A stretch of 64,000 nucleotides of DNA from Chryseobacterium indologenes (GTDB taxonomy: Bacteria > Bacteroidota > Bacteroidia > Flavobacteriales > Weeksellaceae), in assembly GCA_001013295.1 (NCBI GenBank), contig LAZY01000005.1:62001-126000 (forward strand), given 5' to 3'. How positions within the stretch are numbered: the stretch's first letter is position 1; each line of letters begins with the position of its first letter. Below the pieces are notes generated by a model. It saw only the letters and a list, made by a program, of their open reading frames with translations, had not been told where the DNA came from and made no database searches. Position numbers and translations under genes: made by a program. This document shows positions 28,483-37,815 of this stretch, one piece after another.

Positions 28483-29177
28483 AAAATTTATTTAAAATAG
28501 CAGTCAGTATTTTTGCTATTACCAGTTTAACTTCTTGTTTAGCATATACAGACGGATATGCCAATAATGGCTATGGTTATGGTGATCCCTATTATAATAA
28601 CGGGTATTACTACGCCCCTTCCGGATATTATGCAAGTGGAGGATATTGGGGTAATGACGGCTATTATTACAGAAACGATGTGAATTATTACTATGATAAC
28701 GGCGCTCCTTACTATTACTACAATTACAACAACACCAGAAGAAAAGTGTATGTAGAAAGAAGATCTTCTACCATCACTACTCAAAGACCAAACAGTGGTT
28801 TCCGAGGTAGTGGAGATTCATATAATAATAACAATAACAACAGCGGCGGATTTAATAATAACAGAAATCCTAACAATAATAGCGGATTCAGAAACTCAAA
28901 CAGTGGTTCCCAAAATAACCAGGGAAACCAGAACAACGGTGGATTCAGGAATCAGAACAGCAGCAGCAATAGTGGATTCAGAAACCAAAGCAGCGGTTAC
29001 CAGAACAATCAGGGAAATCAAAGCAGCGGTGGATTCAGAAATCAGAACAGCAATGGTAACAGTGGGTTCAGAAATACTGAAAGTACAAGATCCGAATCAT
29101 CCGGCGGCTTCAGAAACAGCTCAGGCAGCCAAAGCAGCGAGACCAACAGACAGAGCGGTGGACGAGGCTTTAGATAA
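28479..29177 (+). CDS. Asn/Gly/Ser-rich repeat lipoprotein
   Basis: Lipoprotein of 232 residues: signal sequence and lipobox SLTSC (Cys20). Then a Tyr/Gly/Asn-rich region (NNGYGYGDPYYNNGYYY) to ~85, a basic patch (RRKVYVERRSSTITTQR), and from ~105 to the end an Asn/Ser/Gly/Gln low-complexity tail with NSGFRN and GGFRNQNS motifs. The tail contains 90-bp tandem units (see 28878). Probably a surface-exposed, disordered protein; no function recognised. Overlaps pnuC by 4 bp and ends in a perfect terminator. Confidence 0.85.
   Translation: MKNLFKIAVSIFAITSLTSCLAYTDGYANNGYGYGDPYYNNGYYYAPSGYYASGGYWGNDGYYYRNDVNYYYDNGAPYYYYNYNNTRRKVYVERRSSTITTQRPNSGFRGSGDSYNNNNNNSGGFNNNRNPNNNSGFRNSNSGSQNNQGNQNNGGFRNQNSSSNSGFRNQSSGYQNNQGNQSSGGFRNQNSNGNSGFRNTESTRSESSGGFRNSSGSQSSETNRQSGGRGFR
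28878..29147 (+). repeat. 90-bp in-frame tandem repeats
   Basis: Units start at 28878, 28968 and 29058, each beginning with NSGFRN. The first two encode exactly 30 residues each (NSGFRN...QNNQGNQ...GGFRNQNS) and are highly alike; the third is diverged after its first ~10 residues. Confidence 0.85.
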
Positions 29178-29194
29178 AACGATTATAAATAAGG

Positions 29195-29224
29195 AAACGA
29201 ACAGTTAACACTGTTCGTTTTTCA
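29195..29224 (+). terminator. intrinsic terminator of the repeat lipoprotein
   Basis: Perfect 11-bp stem AAACGAACAGT (29195-29205) with 29210-29220, loop TAAC, then T run. It overlaps the -33 region of the dapF promoter. Confidence 0.9.
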
Positions 29225-29244
29225 TTTTAAATATAGTAATTTTG
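29214..29244 (+). promoter_or_regulatory. predicted promoter of dapF
   Basis: TTC at 29214-29216, 20-bp spacer, TAATTTTG at 29237-29244 (exact -7 box). Predicted start ~29248, so the in-frame TTG at 29242 cannot be the start codon. Confidence 0.6.
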
Positions 29245-29268
29245 CGGCTTCATTTAGACAAAAATAGT

Positions 29269-30036
29269 ATGGAATTTTATAAATATCAGGGAACTGGAAA
29301 TGATTTTGTAATGGTAGACAACCGTGATCTTCAATTTCCAAAAGACAAAGCAATCATTGAAAAACTATGTGACCGACGTTTCGGAATAGGTGCTGACGGA
29401 CTTATTCTTTTGGAAAACGACCCGGATTATGATTTTAAAATGGTCTACTACAATTCTGACGGTGGAGAAAGTACGATGTGTGGAAACGGAGGAAGATGTC
29501 TGGTCGCTTTTGCTTTTTTCCTTGACATTTTTGAAGATAAATGCAAGTTCATCGCAATAGATGGAGAGCATGACGCTGAAATTCATAACGGAGTCATTAA
29601 ACTAAAGATGATCAACGTAGATACTGTTTCTCACGACGGAAACGACTTTGTTCTGAATACAGGATCACCACATTATGTAAAATATGTAGAAAATCTACAG
29701 GATTACCAGGTGTATAATGAAGGATACGGGATCAGAAATTCGGAAAATTATAAGGAAAAAGGGATCAATGTCAACTTTGTGGAAAAAATTTCAGATGATG
29801 AGATTTTTGTAAGAACCTATGAACGAGGCGTTGAGGACGAAACTTACAGTTGCGGAACAGGAGTTACAGCTTCTGCTTTAACTTTTCTACAAAAAGGTAA
29901 TCTAACCTCTGTAAAAGTTAAAACTTTAGGCGGAAACCTTAAGGTATATGCTGAAAAAAGCGGAGATTCTTTCGTCAACATCTGGTTGGAAGGCCCTGCA
30001 AAGCAAGTTTTTAGAGGTAAAACTGATCTTCTTTAA
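29269..30036 (+). CDS. dapF: diaminopimelate epimerase
   Basis: Converts LL- to meso-diaminopimelate for lysine and peptidoglycan synthesis. From ATG 29269 the product has 255 residues. Both catalytic cysteines are present: Cys71 in STMCGNGGR and Cys195 in TYSCGTGVTA. The N-terminal FYKYQGTGNDFVMVDN matches the family and sets the start; a TTG nine codons upstream lies inside the promoter. Followed 31 bp later by mltG, likely in the same transcript. Confidence 0.96.
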   Translation: MEFYKYQGTGNDFVMVDNRDLQFPKDKAIIEKLCDRRFGIGADGLILLENDPDYDFKMVYYNSDGGESTMCGNGGRCLVAFAFFLDIFEDKCKFIAIDGEHDAEIHNGVIKLKMINVDTVSHDGNDFVLNTGSPHYVKYVENLQDYQVYNEGYGIRNSENYKEKGINVNFVEKISDDEIFVRTYERGVEDETYSCGTGVTASALTFLQKGNLTSVKVKTLGGNLKVYAEKSGDSFVNIWLEGPAKQVFRGKTDLL

Positions 30037-30067
30037 AAACAGAAACTTTTAATCAACATTAATAAGA

Positions 30068-31093
30068 ATGAAAAAAGCTATTCTCATTATCATTCTGCTG
30101 GTTTTTGTAGTCGCAGGATTTTTTGGTTTGAGATTTTATAATAAATATTTCGGAAATAACGTAGAAAAGGAAGGTTATGTTCTGATTCCTCATAAAGCGG
30201 GGTTCAAACAGATTCTCGATTCTATTGCTCCTTATATTAAAGACAGGGAATCTTTTGAAGCGGTAGCTAATGATAAAAATCTTGCTGCTAATTTTAAAGC
30301 AGGACGTTACCAGATCAAAAGCGGAACAGGAAATACAGACCTTGTCAATATGATCAAAGCAGGAAATCAGGCTGCTAATTCCTTCAGAATCGGAGATTTT
30401 GGAGATATGTACCAGATGATTGGTAAAGTGAGCAAAAAAACGGAGCTTGACTCTTTGCATTTTGTAAATGATCTGGATGTTGTTGCTCAGGAGAAAGGCT
30501 ATAAAAGTGTTGAAGATTTAAAGAAATATTTTTTTATTGATACTTATAATTTTTTCTGGACGGTAAGCCCTAGAGAATTTTTTGCAAAATTTGAAAATCA
30601 ATACAATGATTTCTGGACCAGCGAAAGAAAAAAAGAAGAACAGCAGTCTGGTCTTACAAGAGATCAGATCTATGCACTGGCTTCTATTGTTTATAAAGAA
30701 TCAGGAGGCAAAAAAGATGAAATGAAGACCATTGCAGGTCTGTATCTGAACCGTTACAGAAAAGGAATGAAACTTCAGTCTGATCCTACCGTGATCTATG
30801 CAATCAATAAGCAGACTAATTTTAAAGAACAAATCAAAAGAGTGTTATACAAGCATCTTTCTACACCATCTCCATACAATACCTATGCAAATACCGGGAT
30901 TCCTCCGGGACCTATTTGCGTGGTAGACAAAAATTCGGTAGATGCTGTTTTGAATGCAGAAAACAACAATTATATATTCATGTGTGCCGATCCTGCAAGA
31001 TTTGGTTATCACAAGTTTACGGCAAGTGCGGAAGAGCATGCTGTAAATGCAAAAGCTTATCAGGACTGGCTCAACTCAAAGAATATAAAATAG
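30068..31093 (+). CDS. mltG: endolytic murein transglycosylase MltG
   Basis: Membrane-anchored lytic transglycosylase of 341 residues that cuts nascent glycan strands. One N-terminal TM helix (ILIIILLVFVVAGFFGLRFY), a LysM-like region, then the YceG domain with the catalytic Glu211 in IVYKESGGKKDEMKTIAG, followed by LYLNRYRKGMKLQSDPTVIYA and SPYNTYANTGIPPGPI. All family signatures are intact. Sits after dapF, which supplies a peptidoglycan precursor. Confidence 0.94.
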   Translation: MKKAILIIILLVFVVAGFFGLRFYNKYFGNNVEKEGYVLIPHKAGFKQILDSIAPYIKDRESFEAVANDKNLAANFKAGRYQIKSGTGNTDLVNMIKAGNQAANSFRIGDFGDMYQMIGKVSKKTELDSLHFVNDLDVVAQEKGYKSVEDLKKYFFIDTYNFFWTVSPREFFAKFENQYNDFWTSERKKEEQQSGLTRDQIYALASIVYKESGGKKDEMKTIAGLYLNRYRKGMKLQSDPTVIYAINKQTNFKEQIKRVLYKHLSTPSPYNTYANTGIPPGPICVVDKNSVDAVLNAENNNYIFMCADPARFGYHKFTASAEEHAVNAKAYQDWLNSKNIK

Positions 31094-31225
31094 ACCTGGC
31101 AGGCACCTAAATTTTATACAGCTAAAAAACAATAAACAGATCATAATGTTTTGAAAATCAAGCAAATATAGATATTCAAAATATTAAGGGTTATCCTTTC
31201 ACGATTTTATACAAAAAAATAACCT

Positions 31226-33832
31226 ATGAAGAATAAGACAGAAATTGTCAATATTTTCACAAGAAAAACTTTAGGACTTACCTTAGTACTTTCGGCAGCA
31301 GCTATGGCATTTGCACAGGAAAAAGCAAACGTTTCAGGAACTATTGTCAATAAAAAGAACCAACCGGTTCCTTATGCCTCCGTAACTTTCAGCAATAAGG
31401 CTAACTCTACTTTGAGTGATGCTGTACTTACGGATGAAAAAGGACAGTACAAACTTCAGCTTGCTCCCGGAAATTATGACATTACCGTAGAAGCGATTGA
31501 CTACAAGAAAAGTGTAATCAACAAAAATATCGCTGCAGCAGGCAATATCGGAGCCCTGTCTATAGAACCGGAAGCATCGACCTCTATCGATGGGAAAACC
31601 AAAGAGATCCAAGGCGTTGTCATTACTGCATCTGCTGCAAAGCCCTATAAAGTAGAACTCGATAAAAAAACATATGATCCTTCACAGGATATTGTCAGCA
31701 AAGGAGGAAGTCTTCAGGATGTTTTAACGAATGTTCCTTCTGTTACCGTAGATACAGACGGTACGGTTTCTATGAGAGGAAGCACGAATGTAAAATTCCT
31801 GATCAACGGAAAACCTTCAGCCCTTTTAGGAATTGATGACGGAGCCAATGCTTTGCAGAGTATTCCGGCAGATCAGATCGAAAGAATCGAAGTAATCACC
31901 AACCCTTCTTCAAAATTTGAGGCAAGCGGAACTTCCGGTATTTTGAATATTATTCTTAAAAAGAGTAAAAAAGTAGGCTTCAACGGTAGCGTTGTAGGTA
32001 CACTGGGATATTTCCCAAGAACCTCTCTTAATACCAACTTAAGCTGGAGAAAAAACAATTGGACATGGTTTCTGAACGGAGGCGGTGGTTACACAGAAAA
32101 TAAGACTAAGAATAATTCTGAAACCACATACAACAGTATTAATTTCCCGAATATTGTAAAAGGTCAGCAGCCTAAAGATGTTCTACTTCATCAGCTGCAA
32201 AATTCCACCAATAAAACTTATAATAAAAACTATAATGTAAGTGCCGGTTTTGTACACGACCTGTCTGACAGGACCTCAATCAATTTGACAGGATTGGTAA
32301 GAACTTTTGAAGGTGATGGGAATGAACTTCTGAATACGGAAGATAGTTTTTACAGATTTTCTAAAGATACGTCAGATCCTACCGGACTTGCTGGAACATG
32401 GAATTTATTGAATCCTTTCGGGGTGAGAGATTCCAAGAGTGTGTTCAACAACCTTGCATTCCAGGGAGATGTAGGATTGGATCACAAGTTTGATGACAAA
32501 GGTCAGAATTTATCCGTATCATTGAGCTTACAACGAAACAGAAGTAACAACAATGCTGACATTCTGGAAACCAATGACCTTCTGCCTGATGTACATGATG
32601 TAACCAGAAGATATTCTGTAAGTAAAACTGTTATCGGAAAAGCAGACTATGAATTGCCAATAGGTGAACAATCCAAATTGGAAGCAGGATACAGATTAGA
32701 CATCAATGACAACAGGTATGACAACACGGTAAGCAGTACTTCGAACAATCCTTTTATTGCTGATTTTAATAATAATACCAATTACAAAGAAATGTTCAAT
32801 GCTTTCTATGTACAGTTTAAGAGTAAAATCGGAAACTTTGCCTATCAGTTAGGGTTAAGGGATGAACTTTCGAATGTTAAGATCAATTACATTAGCCAAA
32901 ACACGGCGAAACCTCCATTGGATAAAACTAAGAATTACAATAATATCTTTCCAAGTGTTTTCTTAAGCTATGATGTATCCAAGAATAATCAGATTTTGGT
33001 AAACTACTCCAGAAGAATAGACAGACCGAGATCATTCTTTATGGTTCCTTTCCCTAATTACAGCAACAGCCAGAATATTTTCGAAGGAAATATTGATCTG
33101 AATCCTTCCTATGTAGACTCTTTTGAGGTAGGTTACAACATTACCAGAAAGAAATTTACGGTAAACCCTACCCTATACTACAGACATGCGACGGATGATA
33201 CGAAGATGCTGGTCTACAGACCTGATGAAAGCCAAAGTGTTTTCTATACGAAACCTATCAACCTTGGAAATGATGACCGTTATGGTTTAGACCTTAACTT
33301 CACGTATGATCCTTTCGCATGGTTTAAAATAATGGGTAGCCTGGATATGTTCGGATATAAAACGACAGGAATTGCTTATTATGATGCCAGAGATAAAGAT
33401 GGTAATGCCAAAGTAGGCAATATGAATTTTACCGGAAGTGGTTTTTCTACCAGAGCACGTCTAAACACGACTTTCAGACTTGACAAAACATTAAGTGTAC
33501 AACTACAGGGATTCTATAGAGGCGCTCAGAAATCTGCCAACCAAAATACCCAAGATATGTATGCTTTAAACTTTGGTGCTTCTAAGACCATCTGGAAAGG
33601 AGACGGCACGATCGCATTCAATATCCAGGATGTTTTCAACACAAGAAGCAGAGAGGTATACAGCTTCAACAGCGACTATACCCGCCGAAATTATATGCAA
33701 TGGCAGCCAAGACAGTTTTCTATTTCACTCACCTACAGATTCAAGCAAGGTGAAAAGATAGAACAACCTAAGAAGAAAAAAGACATCAACTCTAATGCTG
33801 CAGGTGATGACCAGCAAGGAGGCCCAATGTAA
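31226..33832 (+). CDS. TonB-dependent receptor-like outer-membrane beta-barrel protein
   Basis: Outer-membrane protein of 868 residues. Signal peptide ~1-30 (FTRKTLGLTLVLSAAAMAFAQ). A carboxypeptidase-regulatory-like beta-sandwich follows at ~35-110 (VSGTIVNKKNQPVPYASVTF), then a plug domain (~125-240: DVLTNVPSVTVDTDGTVSMRG, SSKFEASGTSGILNIIL), then a 22-strand-like barrel of the OMP_b-brl family to the end. The last residues are Lys/Gln/Gly-rich and not the usual terminal aromatic strand. Substrate unknown; no SusD partner. A perfect bidirectional terminator follows. Confidence 0.92.
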   Translation: MKNKTEIVNIFTRKTLGLTLVLSAAAMAFAQEKANVSGTIVNKKNQPVPYASVTFSNKANSTLSDAVLTDEKGQYKLQLAPGNYDITVEAIDYKKSVINKNIAAAGNIGALSIEPEASTSIDGKTKEIQGVVITASAAKPYKVELDKKTYDPSQDIVSKGGSLQDVLTNVPSVTVDTDGTVSMRGSTNVKFLINGKPSALLGIDDGANALQSIPADQIERIEVITNPSSKFEASGTSGILNIILKKSKKVGFNGSVVGTLGYFPRTSLNTNLSWRKNNWTWFLNGGGGYTENKTKNNSETTYNSINFPNIVKGQQPKDVLLHQLQNSTNKTYNKNYNVSAGFVHDLSDRTSINLTGLVRTFEGDGNELLNTEDSFYRFSKDTSDPTGLAGTWNLLNPFGVRDSKSVFNNLAFQGDVGLDHKFDDKGQNLSVSLSLQRNRSNNNADILETNDLLPDVHDVTRRYSVSKTVIGKADYELPIGEQSKLEAGYRLDINDNRYDNTVSSTSNNPFIADFNNNTNYKEMFNAFYVQFKSKIGNFAYQLGLRDELSNVKINYISQNTAKPPLDKTKNYNNIFPSVFLSYDVSKNNQILVNYSRRIDRPRSFFMVPFPNYSNSQNIFEGNIDLNPSYVDSFEVGYNITRKKFTVNPTLYYRHATDDTKMLVYRPDESQSVFYTKPINLGNDDRYGLDLNFTYDPFAWFKIMGSLDMFGYKTTGIAYYDARDKDGNAKVGNMNFTGSGFSTRARLNTTFRLDKTLSVQLQGFYRGAQKSANQNTQDMYALNFGASKTIWKGDGTIAFNIQDVFNTRSREVYSFNSDYTRRNYMQWQPRQFSISLTYRFKQGEKIEQPKKKKDINSNAAGDDQQGGPM

Positions 33833-33835
33833 TAC

Positions 33836-33868
33836 AAAAAATCCCGAAAATATTTTTCGGGATTTTTT
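33836..33868. terminator. bidirectional terminator
   Basis: AAAAATCCCGAAAAA-type arm paired with TTTTTCGGGATTTTTT, between the convergent receptor gene and the cytidylyltransferase gene. Confidence 0.88.
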
Positions 33869-33875
33869 ATTGTTT

Positions 33876-34325
33876 TTATTTTACAGATTCTGCCGAGTCT
33901 TTTTCTTTTTCAGCTTCGTAAATTCTTCTTCTCAGATCACTGGTGGAAAACCTGTGGTCTCTTTTGTTATAAAAGATTTCGATTCCTTTTTCTTCACAAT
34001 ATTGCTTACCTGTAAAGTCTCTGTCCATATAATCATCCCCAATGATTCTTACATCAATAACGAACGATTTTAATATATCAAGCAGATCTTCTTCTGTATA
34101 ATACGGAACTATCTCGTCTACGGCATTCACAGCCTTCAACTGGATGTATCGCTCAACAATAGTCTGACTTGGTTTATTTTTATTGGGACGGTCGTGGGAC
34201 GGGTCGATCTGAAGTCCTACGATTAAATAATCGCACACTGTTTTTGCTTCTTCAAGCATTTTGATGTGCCCTGCGTGTAGTAAGTCAAATGAGGAAAATG
34301 TAATACCTATTCTTTGTGTCTTCAT
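33876..34325 (-). CDS. cytidylyltransferase-like nucleotidyltransferase (TagD/RfaE-C type)
   Basis: Small nucleotidyltransferase of 149 residues with the HxGH motif at His17-His20 (GITFSSFDLLHAGHIKMLEEAK, part shown), then VGLQIDPSHDRPNKNKPSQT and the C-terminal FSTSDLRRRIYEAE. Resembles glycerol-3-phosphate or ethanolamine-phosphate cytidylyltransferases and the C-terminal half of HldE. The cargo phosphate is not readable. Last gene of a five-gene sugar/surface-polymer operon, 16 bp after the methyltransferase. Confidence 0.85.
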   Translation of the reverse strand: MKTQRIGITFSSFDLLHAGHIKMLEEAKTVCDYLIVGLQIDPSHDRPNKNKPSQTIVERYIQLKAVNAVDEIVPYYTEEDLLDILKSFVIDVRIIGDDYMDRDFTGKQYCEEKGIEIFYNKRDHRFSTSDLRRRIYEAEKEKDSAESVK

Positions 34326-34341
34326 ATTAATTTTAAATTAA

Positions 34342-35106
34342 TTAAAACTTCGCTGAAACGAATGTTCTTTTAAATGGATAAAAGACCGGTGATTCAGGGA
34401 AGATATTTTTTAAGTCGTTTTTATAGTCGTTTTTAAATTGTTCTTTCATCTCATTCGGAAGTTTTTCTATGTAGGGAAGCATAGCAGTTCCTGAAGCCCA
34501 GGTGAAAACTGCCTCAGCATTTTCAAGAACATGTGGAAATACTTTTTCAAATACGGTGATTTCCCTTCCTTTATGATCAAATAAAATCTTTGCATACTCT
34601 TCTATGGTGAGAACGGGAGATTCTCTTTCCCAGGAATTGTAAACAGTTTTATAAGGTTCTGTTCCAGCAATCTTTCTAAGCAGTGTATGTACTACATAGT
34701 TATGATTAGACGGAATCTGTACAGCCAGCTGTCCTCCATCTTTAATCTTACTGATAATTCTCGGGAAAATTTCTTTATGATTGCTGCACCACTGGATTGC
34801 TGCATTGGAAATTACCAGATCATAGGTATCCCCAAGATGAAGCTGTTCTTCAATGCTTCTTTTTTCAAAAGTCAGCCTGCTTGTTTTATATTGAGCAGCC
34901 TTGGCAAGCATTTCTTCAGAAGAATCAATTCCCAGCACTTTCGAGTCTTCCAGATAGTCTAAAAGCTTAGAAGTAAGTTCTCCTGTTCCGCAGCCCAGGT
35001 CTATAACGGATAAATCTGTTTTAGATTCAACCAGTTTCAGCAAATCAAAGAAAGGCGCAGAGCGTTCTTCTTTAAACTGGTCATATACTTCTGGATTCCA
35101 TGCCAT
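34342..35106 (-). CDS. SAM-dependent methyltransferase (trans-aconitate 2-methyltransferase-like)
   Basis: Class I methyltransferase of 254 residues. SAM motif I is SVIDLGCGTGELTSKL, motif II KVLGIDSSEEML, post-II DLVISNAAIQWCSNHKEIFP. The overall pattern (N-terminal MAWNPEVYDQFKEERSAPF) matches the Tam family, which esterifies trans-aconitate; in this operon a sugar or lipid substrate is equally possible. 11 bp after galE and 16 bp before the cytidylyltransferase gene. Confidence 0.85.
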   Translation of the reverse strand: MAWNPEVYDQFKEERSAPFFDLLKLVESKTDLSVIDLGCGTGELTSKLLDYLEDSKVLGIDSSEEMLAKAAQYKTSRLTFEKRSIEEQLHLGDTYDLVISNAAIQWCSNHKEIFPRIISKIKDGGQLAVQIPSNHNYVVHTLLRKIAGTEPYKTVYNSWERESPVLTIEEYAKILFDHKGREITVFEKVFPHVLENAEAVFTWASGTAMLPYIEKLPNEMKEQFKNDYKNDLKNIFPESPVFYPFKRTFVSAKF

Positions 35107-35117
35107 ATTTTGTTATT

Positions 35118-36140
35118 TTATGAATCTCTGGTGTTCAAATATTTCTGCCATTCCCAAACAGTTCTTAAAGACTCTTCCAAAGACGTTTCAGACTTCCAGT
35201 GAAGCTCTTTTTCTGCTTTTTGAGGGTCGGCATAGGCAATTGTAATATCGCCTTCTCTTCTGGCACAGATCTGATAGGGAACTTCAACCCCATTCGCTTT
35301 TTCAAATGCCTTTACCACTTCCAATACCGATGATCCTTTTCCTGTTCCCAGATTATATATATCAATCACAGTTTCTGCAGACGGATCGTCCATCAGTTTC
35401 TTTAATGCTGCAACATGGGCTTTTGCCAAATCCACAACATAGATATAATCACGGATCGGAGTTCCGTCTTCTGTATTGTAGTCATTGCCCCATATGCTTA
35501 ATTTTTCACGGATTCCTGCAGCCGTTTGCATGACGTAAGGTACTAAATTATTAGGAATTCCTGACGGTAATTCTCCAATTTTTGCAGACGGATGGGCTCC
35601 AATAGGATTGAAGTATCTCAACAACGATATTTTTCGGTGATAGGCCTTTGCAAAATCGATCAGAATCTCTTCTCCCATCTGTTTTGTTTTCCCATATACG
35701 CTTTCAGGCATCTTCAATGGGGTATTTTCATTGATCGGCATCACCTCCGCCTGTCCATATACAGTGCATGATGAACTGAAAATAAAATTAGAAATTTCCC
35801 TTGCTTTAAATTCCTGAAGGATATTGATGAGTGAAAACAAATTATTTTCATAATAGTCTACAGGTTTTACCTGGCTCTCTCCTACTGCTTTAGATGCAGC
35901 AAAATTGATACAACCATCAATAGAATGCGCATCAAAAACCTGGGTAAGAAGTTCTTTTCTTCTTAGATCGAAAGGATAAAAAACCGGTTTTTTGCCTGTA
36001 ATTTCCTCAATATTATTTAAAATAAACCTTTCTGAGTTGGACAGATCATCTACAATAACCACTTCAAAGCCGCTATTGAGAAGTTCTACTACAGTGTGGG
36101 AACCAATGTATCCAAGTCCTCCGGTAACAAGTATTGCCAT
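35118..36140 (-). CDS. galE: UDP-glucose 4-epimerase
   Basis: Extended short-chain dehydrogenase of 340 residues interconverting UDP-glucose and UDP-galactose. NAD-binding GGLGYIGSHT at the N-terminus; catalytic Ser124, Tyr149 and Lys153 (SSSCTVYG and SVYGKTKQMGEE); NPIGAHPS and YNLGTGKGSSVLEV follow the GalE pattern. No galactose-utilisation genes are nearby; the operon context (DegT aminotransferase, methyltransferase, cytidylyltransferase) points to surface glycan precursors. Confidence 0.94.
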   Translation of the reverse strand: MAILVTGGLGYIGSHTVVELLNSGFEVVIVDDLSNSERFILNNIEEITGKKPVFYPFDLRRKELLTQVFDAHSIDGCINFAASKAVGESQVKPVDYYENNLFSLINILQEFKAREISNFIFSSSCTVYGQAEVMPINENTPLKMPESVYGKTKQMGEEILIDFAKAYHRKISLLRYFNPIGAHPSAKIGELPSGIPNNLVPYVMQTAAGIREKLSIWGNDYNTEDGTPIRDYIYVVDLAKAHVAALKKLMDDPSAETVIDIYNLGTGKGSSVLEVVKAFEKANGVEVPYQICARREGDITIAYADPQKAEKELHWKSETSLEESLRTVWEWQKYLNTRDS

Positions 36141-36149
36141 TTTTATTTT

Positions 36150-36599
36150 TTAATCTTCGTGTTTTCCTATATTTTCTATTTCGTTTTTTACTGGATTATG
36201 TTTAAAATAATTTATCAGTATAACGGGGCCTACTACGCATAATATATTCATTAATATAAAAGGGAATAAATATGTAGTAGGAATTGTATTTTTTTGATAC
36301 CTAACACTAAAAATTATCACATGAAAGATAAGCATTAAGAATAAAGAAATATTTAGATAAAGAAACATTTTTCTTGATTCTTGAAAAATACTGACCAATG
36401 TAATAGTTAATAGTGGAAATATTAAAAAGTATAATACATAAATGATCATTTTAAATGTATTATACTCTTCTTTTAATCCGTAACCTCTTAAAAAAATATT
36501 AAATATATTATATGCAAAAAATACTATCCAACAAAGGACAAAAATAATTGCAAAGAAATATGCAAACTTATGCTTTAATATTCTTTCTTCGTGAAGCAT
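36150..36599 (-). CDS. hypothetical four-TM membrane protein
   Basis: Not recognised. 149 residues with four hydrophobic helices (~12-32, 45-65, 73-95, 105-130), a short basic N-terminus (EERILKHKF) and a charged tail (NEIENIGKHED). No conserved residues suggest a transport or enzyme role. It fits tightly between the aminotransferase (3-bp gap) and galE (9-bp gap), so it is translated from the same mRNA. Its DNA is visibly more A/T-rich than both neighbours, hinting at separate acquisition. Confidence 0.75.
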   Translation of the reverse strand: MLHEERILKHKFAYFFAIIFVLCWIVFFAYNIFNIFLRGYGLKEEYNTFKMIIYVLYFLIFPLLTITLVSIFQESRKMFLYLNISLFLMLIFHVIIFSVRYQKNTIPTTYLFPFILMNILCVVGPVILINYFKHNPVKNEIENIGKHED

Positions 36600-36602
36600 G
36601 AT

Positions 36603-37727
36603 TTATCCCATAAACTCAAGTACTGCATCCGTAATATACTTCAGCTGCTCTTCGTCTAATTCTGTGTGCATCGGTAGAGAAATTACCTGATCCAAAAGCT
36701 TATCGGTATTCACAAAGTCAGCAGCATTGCTTTCCTGGAAGTAGGCTTTCTGTTTTCTTAATGCTACCGGATAATAGATCATTGCTGGAATTTCTTTTTC
36801 CGTCAAAAACTTCTGAAGCTCATTACGTTTACCGTTCAGAATTCTCAGTGTATACTGATGGAATACGTGGGTAGAGTTTTCAGCTCTTTTTGGAGTAAGG
36901 ATATTCGGGTTTCCTGCGAAAGCTTCGTCATAGTAATCTGCCGCTCTTCTTCTTGCTTCGTTGTAAGAATCAAGGTGAGGAAGTTTTTTTCTTAAAACAG
37001 CCGCCTGAATACTATCCAGACGGGAATTCACCCCTACTTCATCATGGTAATATCTTTCGTACATCCCGTGGTTGACGATCCCTCTTAAACGGTGTGCCAG
37101 CTCGTCATTGTTGGTAAAAATAGCACCACCATCTCCGTAGCATCCAAGGTTTTTTGAAGGGAAGAAAGACGTTGTTCCTACCGTAGCCATTGTTCCTGCC
37201 TGCTTTACACTTCCGTCAGAGAATGTATATTCTGAACCGATGGCCTGAGCATTGTCTTCAATAACATATAAATTGTGCTCTTCAGCAATTTTCAAAATTT
37301 CTTCCATATTGGCACACTGTCCGAAAATGTGTACCGGAATAATTGCTTTTGTTCTTGGCGTAATTGCTTTTTTAATCTGCTCTGTAGAAATTGTGAAGGT
37401 ATCATAATCAACATCTACCAATACAGATTTTAATTTAAGAAGGTGAATTACCTCTACTGTAGCCGCAAAAGTAAAATCTGCGGTGATGATTTCATCCCCT
37501 TCTTTCAGATCTAATGCCATCAGGGCAATCTGTAATGCATCTGTTCCATTGGCACATGGAATCACGTGTTTTACTTCTAAATAAGACTCCAATTCATTCT
37601 GGAAAGACTTTACTTCAGGACCGTTGATGAATGCCGCCGAATCCATTACATTTAAAACCGCATTGTCCACATCATTCTTTATTTTGTAATACTGACTTTG
37701 CAAGTCAACCATCTGAATTTTTTTCAT
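36603..37727 (-). CDS. DegT/DnrJ/EryC1/StrS-family sugar aminotransferase
   Basis: PLP-dependent nucleotide-sugar aminotransferase of 374 residues. The PLP Lys is 192 in SFFPSKNLGCYGDGGAI; CANGTDALQIAL binds the phosphate, and VIEDNAQAIGSEY carries the PLP-ring Asp/Gln pair. Such enzymes make amino sugars for O-antigen-like polymers. First gene of the minus-strand operon down to 33876. A near-match -7 box (AATATTTG) lies at 37732-37739, close to the ATG. Confidence 0.92.
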   Translation of the reverse strand: MKKIQMVDLQSQYYKIKNDVDNAVLNVMDSAAFINGPEVKSFQNELESYLEVKHVIPCANGTDALQIALMALDLKEGDEIITADFTFAATVEVIHLLKLKSVLVDVDYDTFTISTEQIKKAITPRTKAIIPVHIFGQCANMEEILKIAEEHNLYVIEDNAQAIGSEYTFSDGSVKQAGTMATVGTTSFFPSKNLGCYGDGGAIFTNNDELAHRLRGIVNHGMYERYYHDEVGVNSRLDSIQAAVLRKKLPHLDSYNEARRRAADYYDEAFAGNPNILTPKRAENSTHVFHQYTLRILNGKRNELQKFLTEKEIPAMIYYPVALRKQKAYFQESNAADFVNTDKLLDQVISLPMHTELDEEQLKYITDAVLEFMG

Positions 37728-37815
37728 ATAACAAATATTTCTGTAAAAATAAGGATTTTAATATCCTATCAAAAATTTTATTGATTTTGTTTTTATCTTT
37801 ATACAAATTAATCTC

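Noticed and set aside
28795..29208. 137-codon plus-strand ORF inside the repeat lipoprotein
   Set aside because: An alternative frame of the low-complexity repeat; such regions open all frames.
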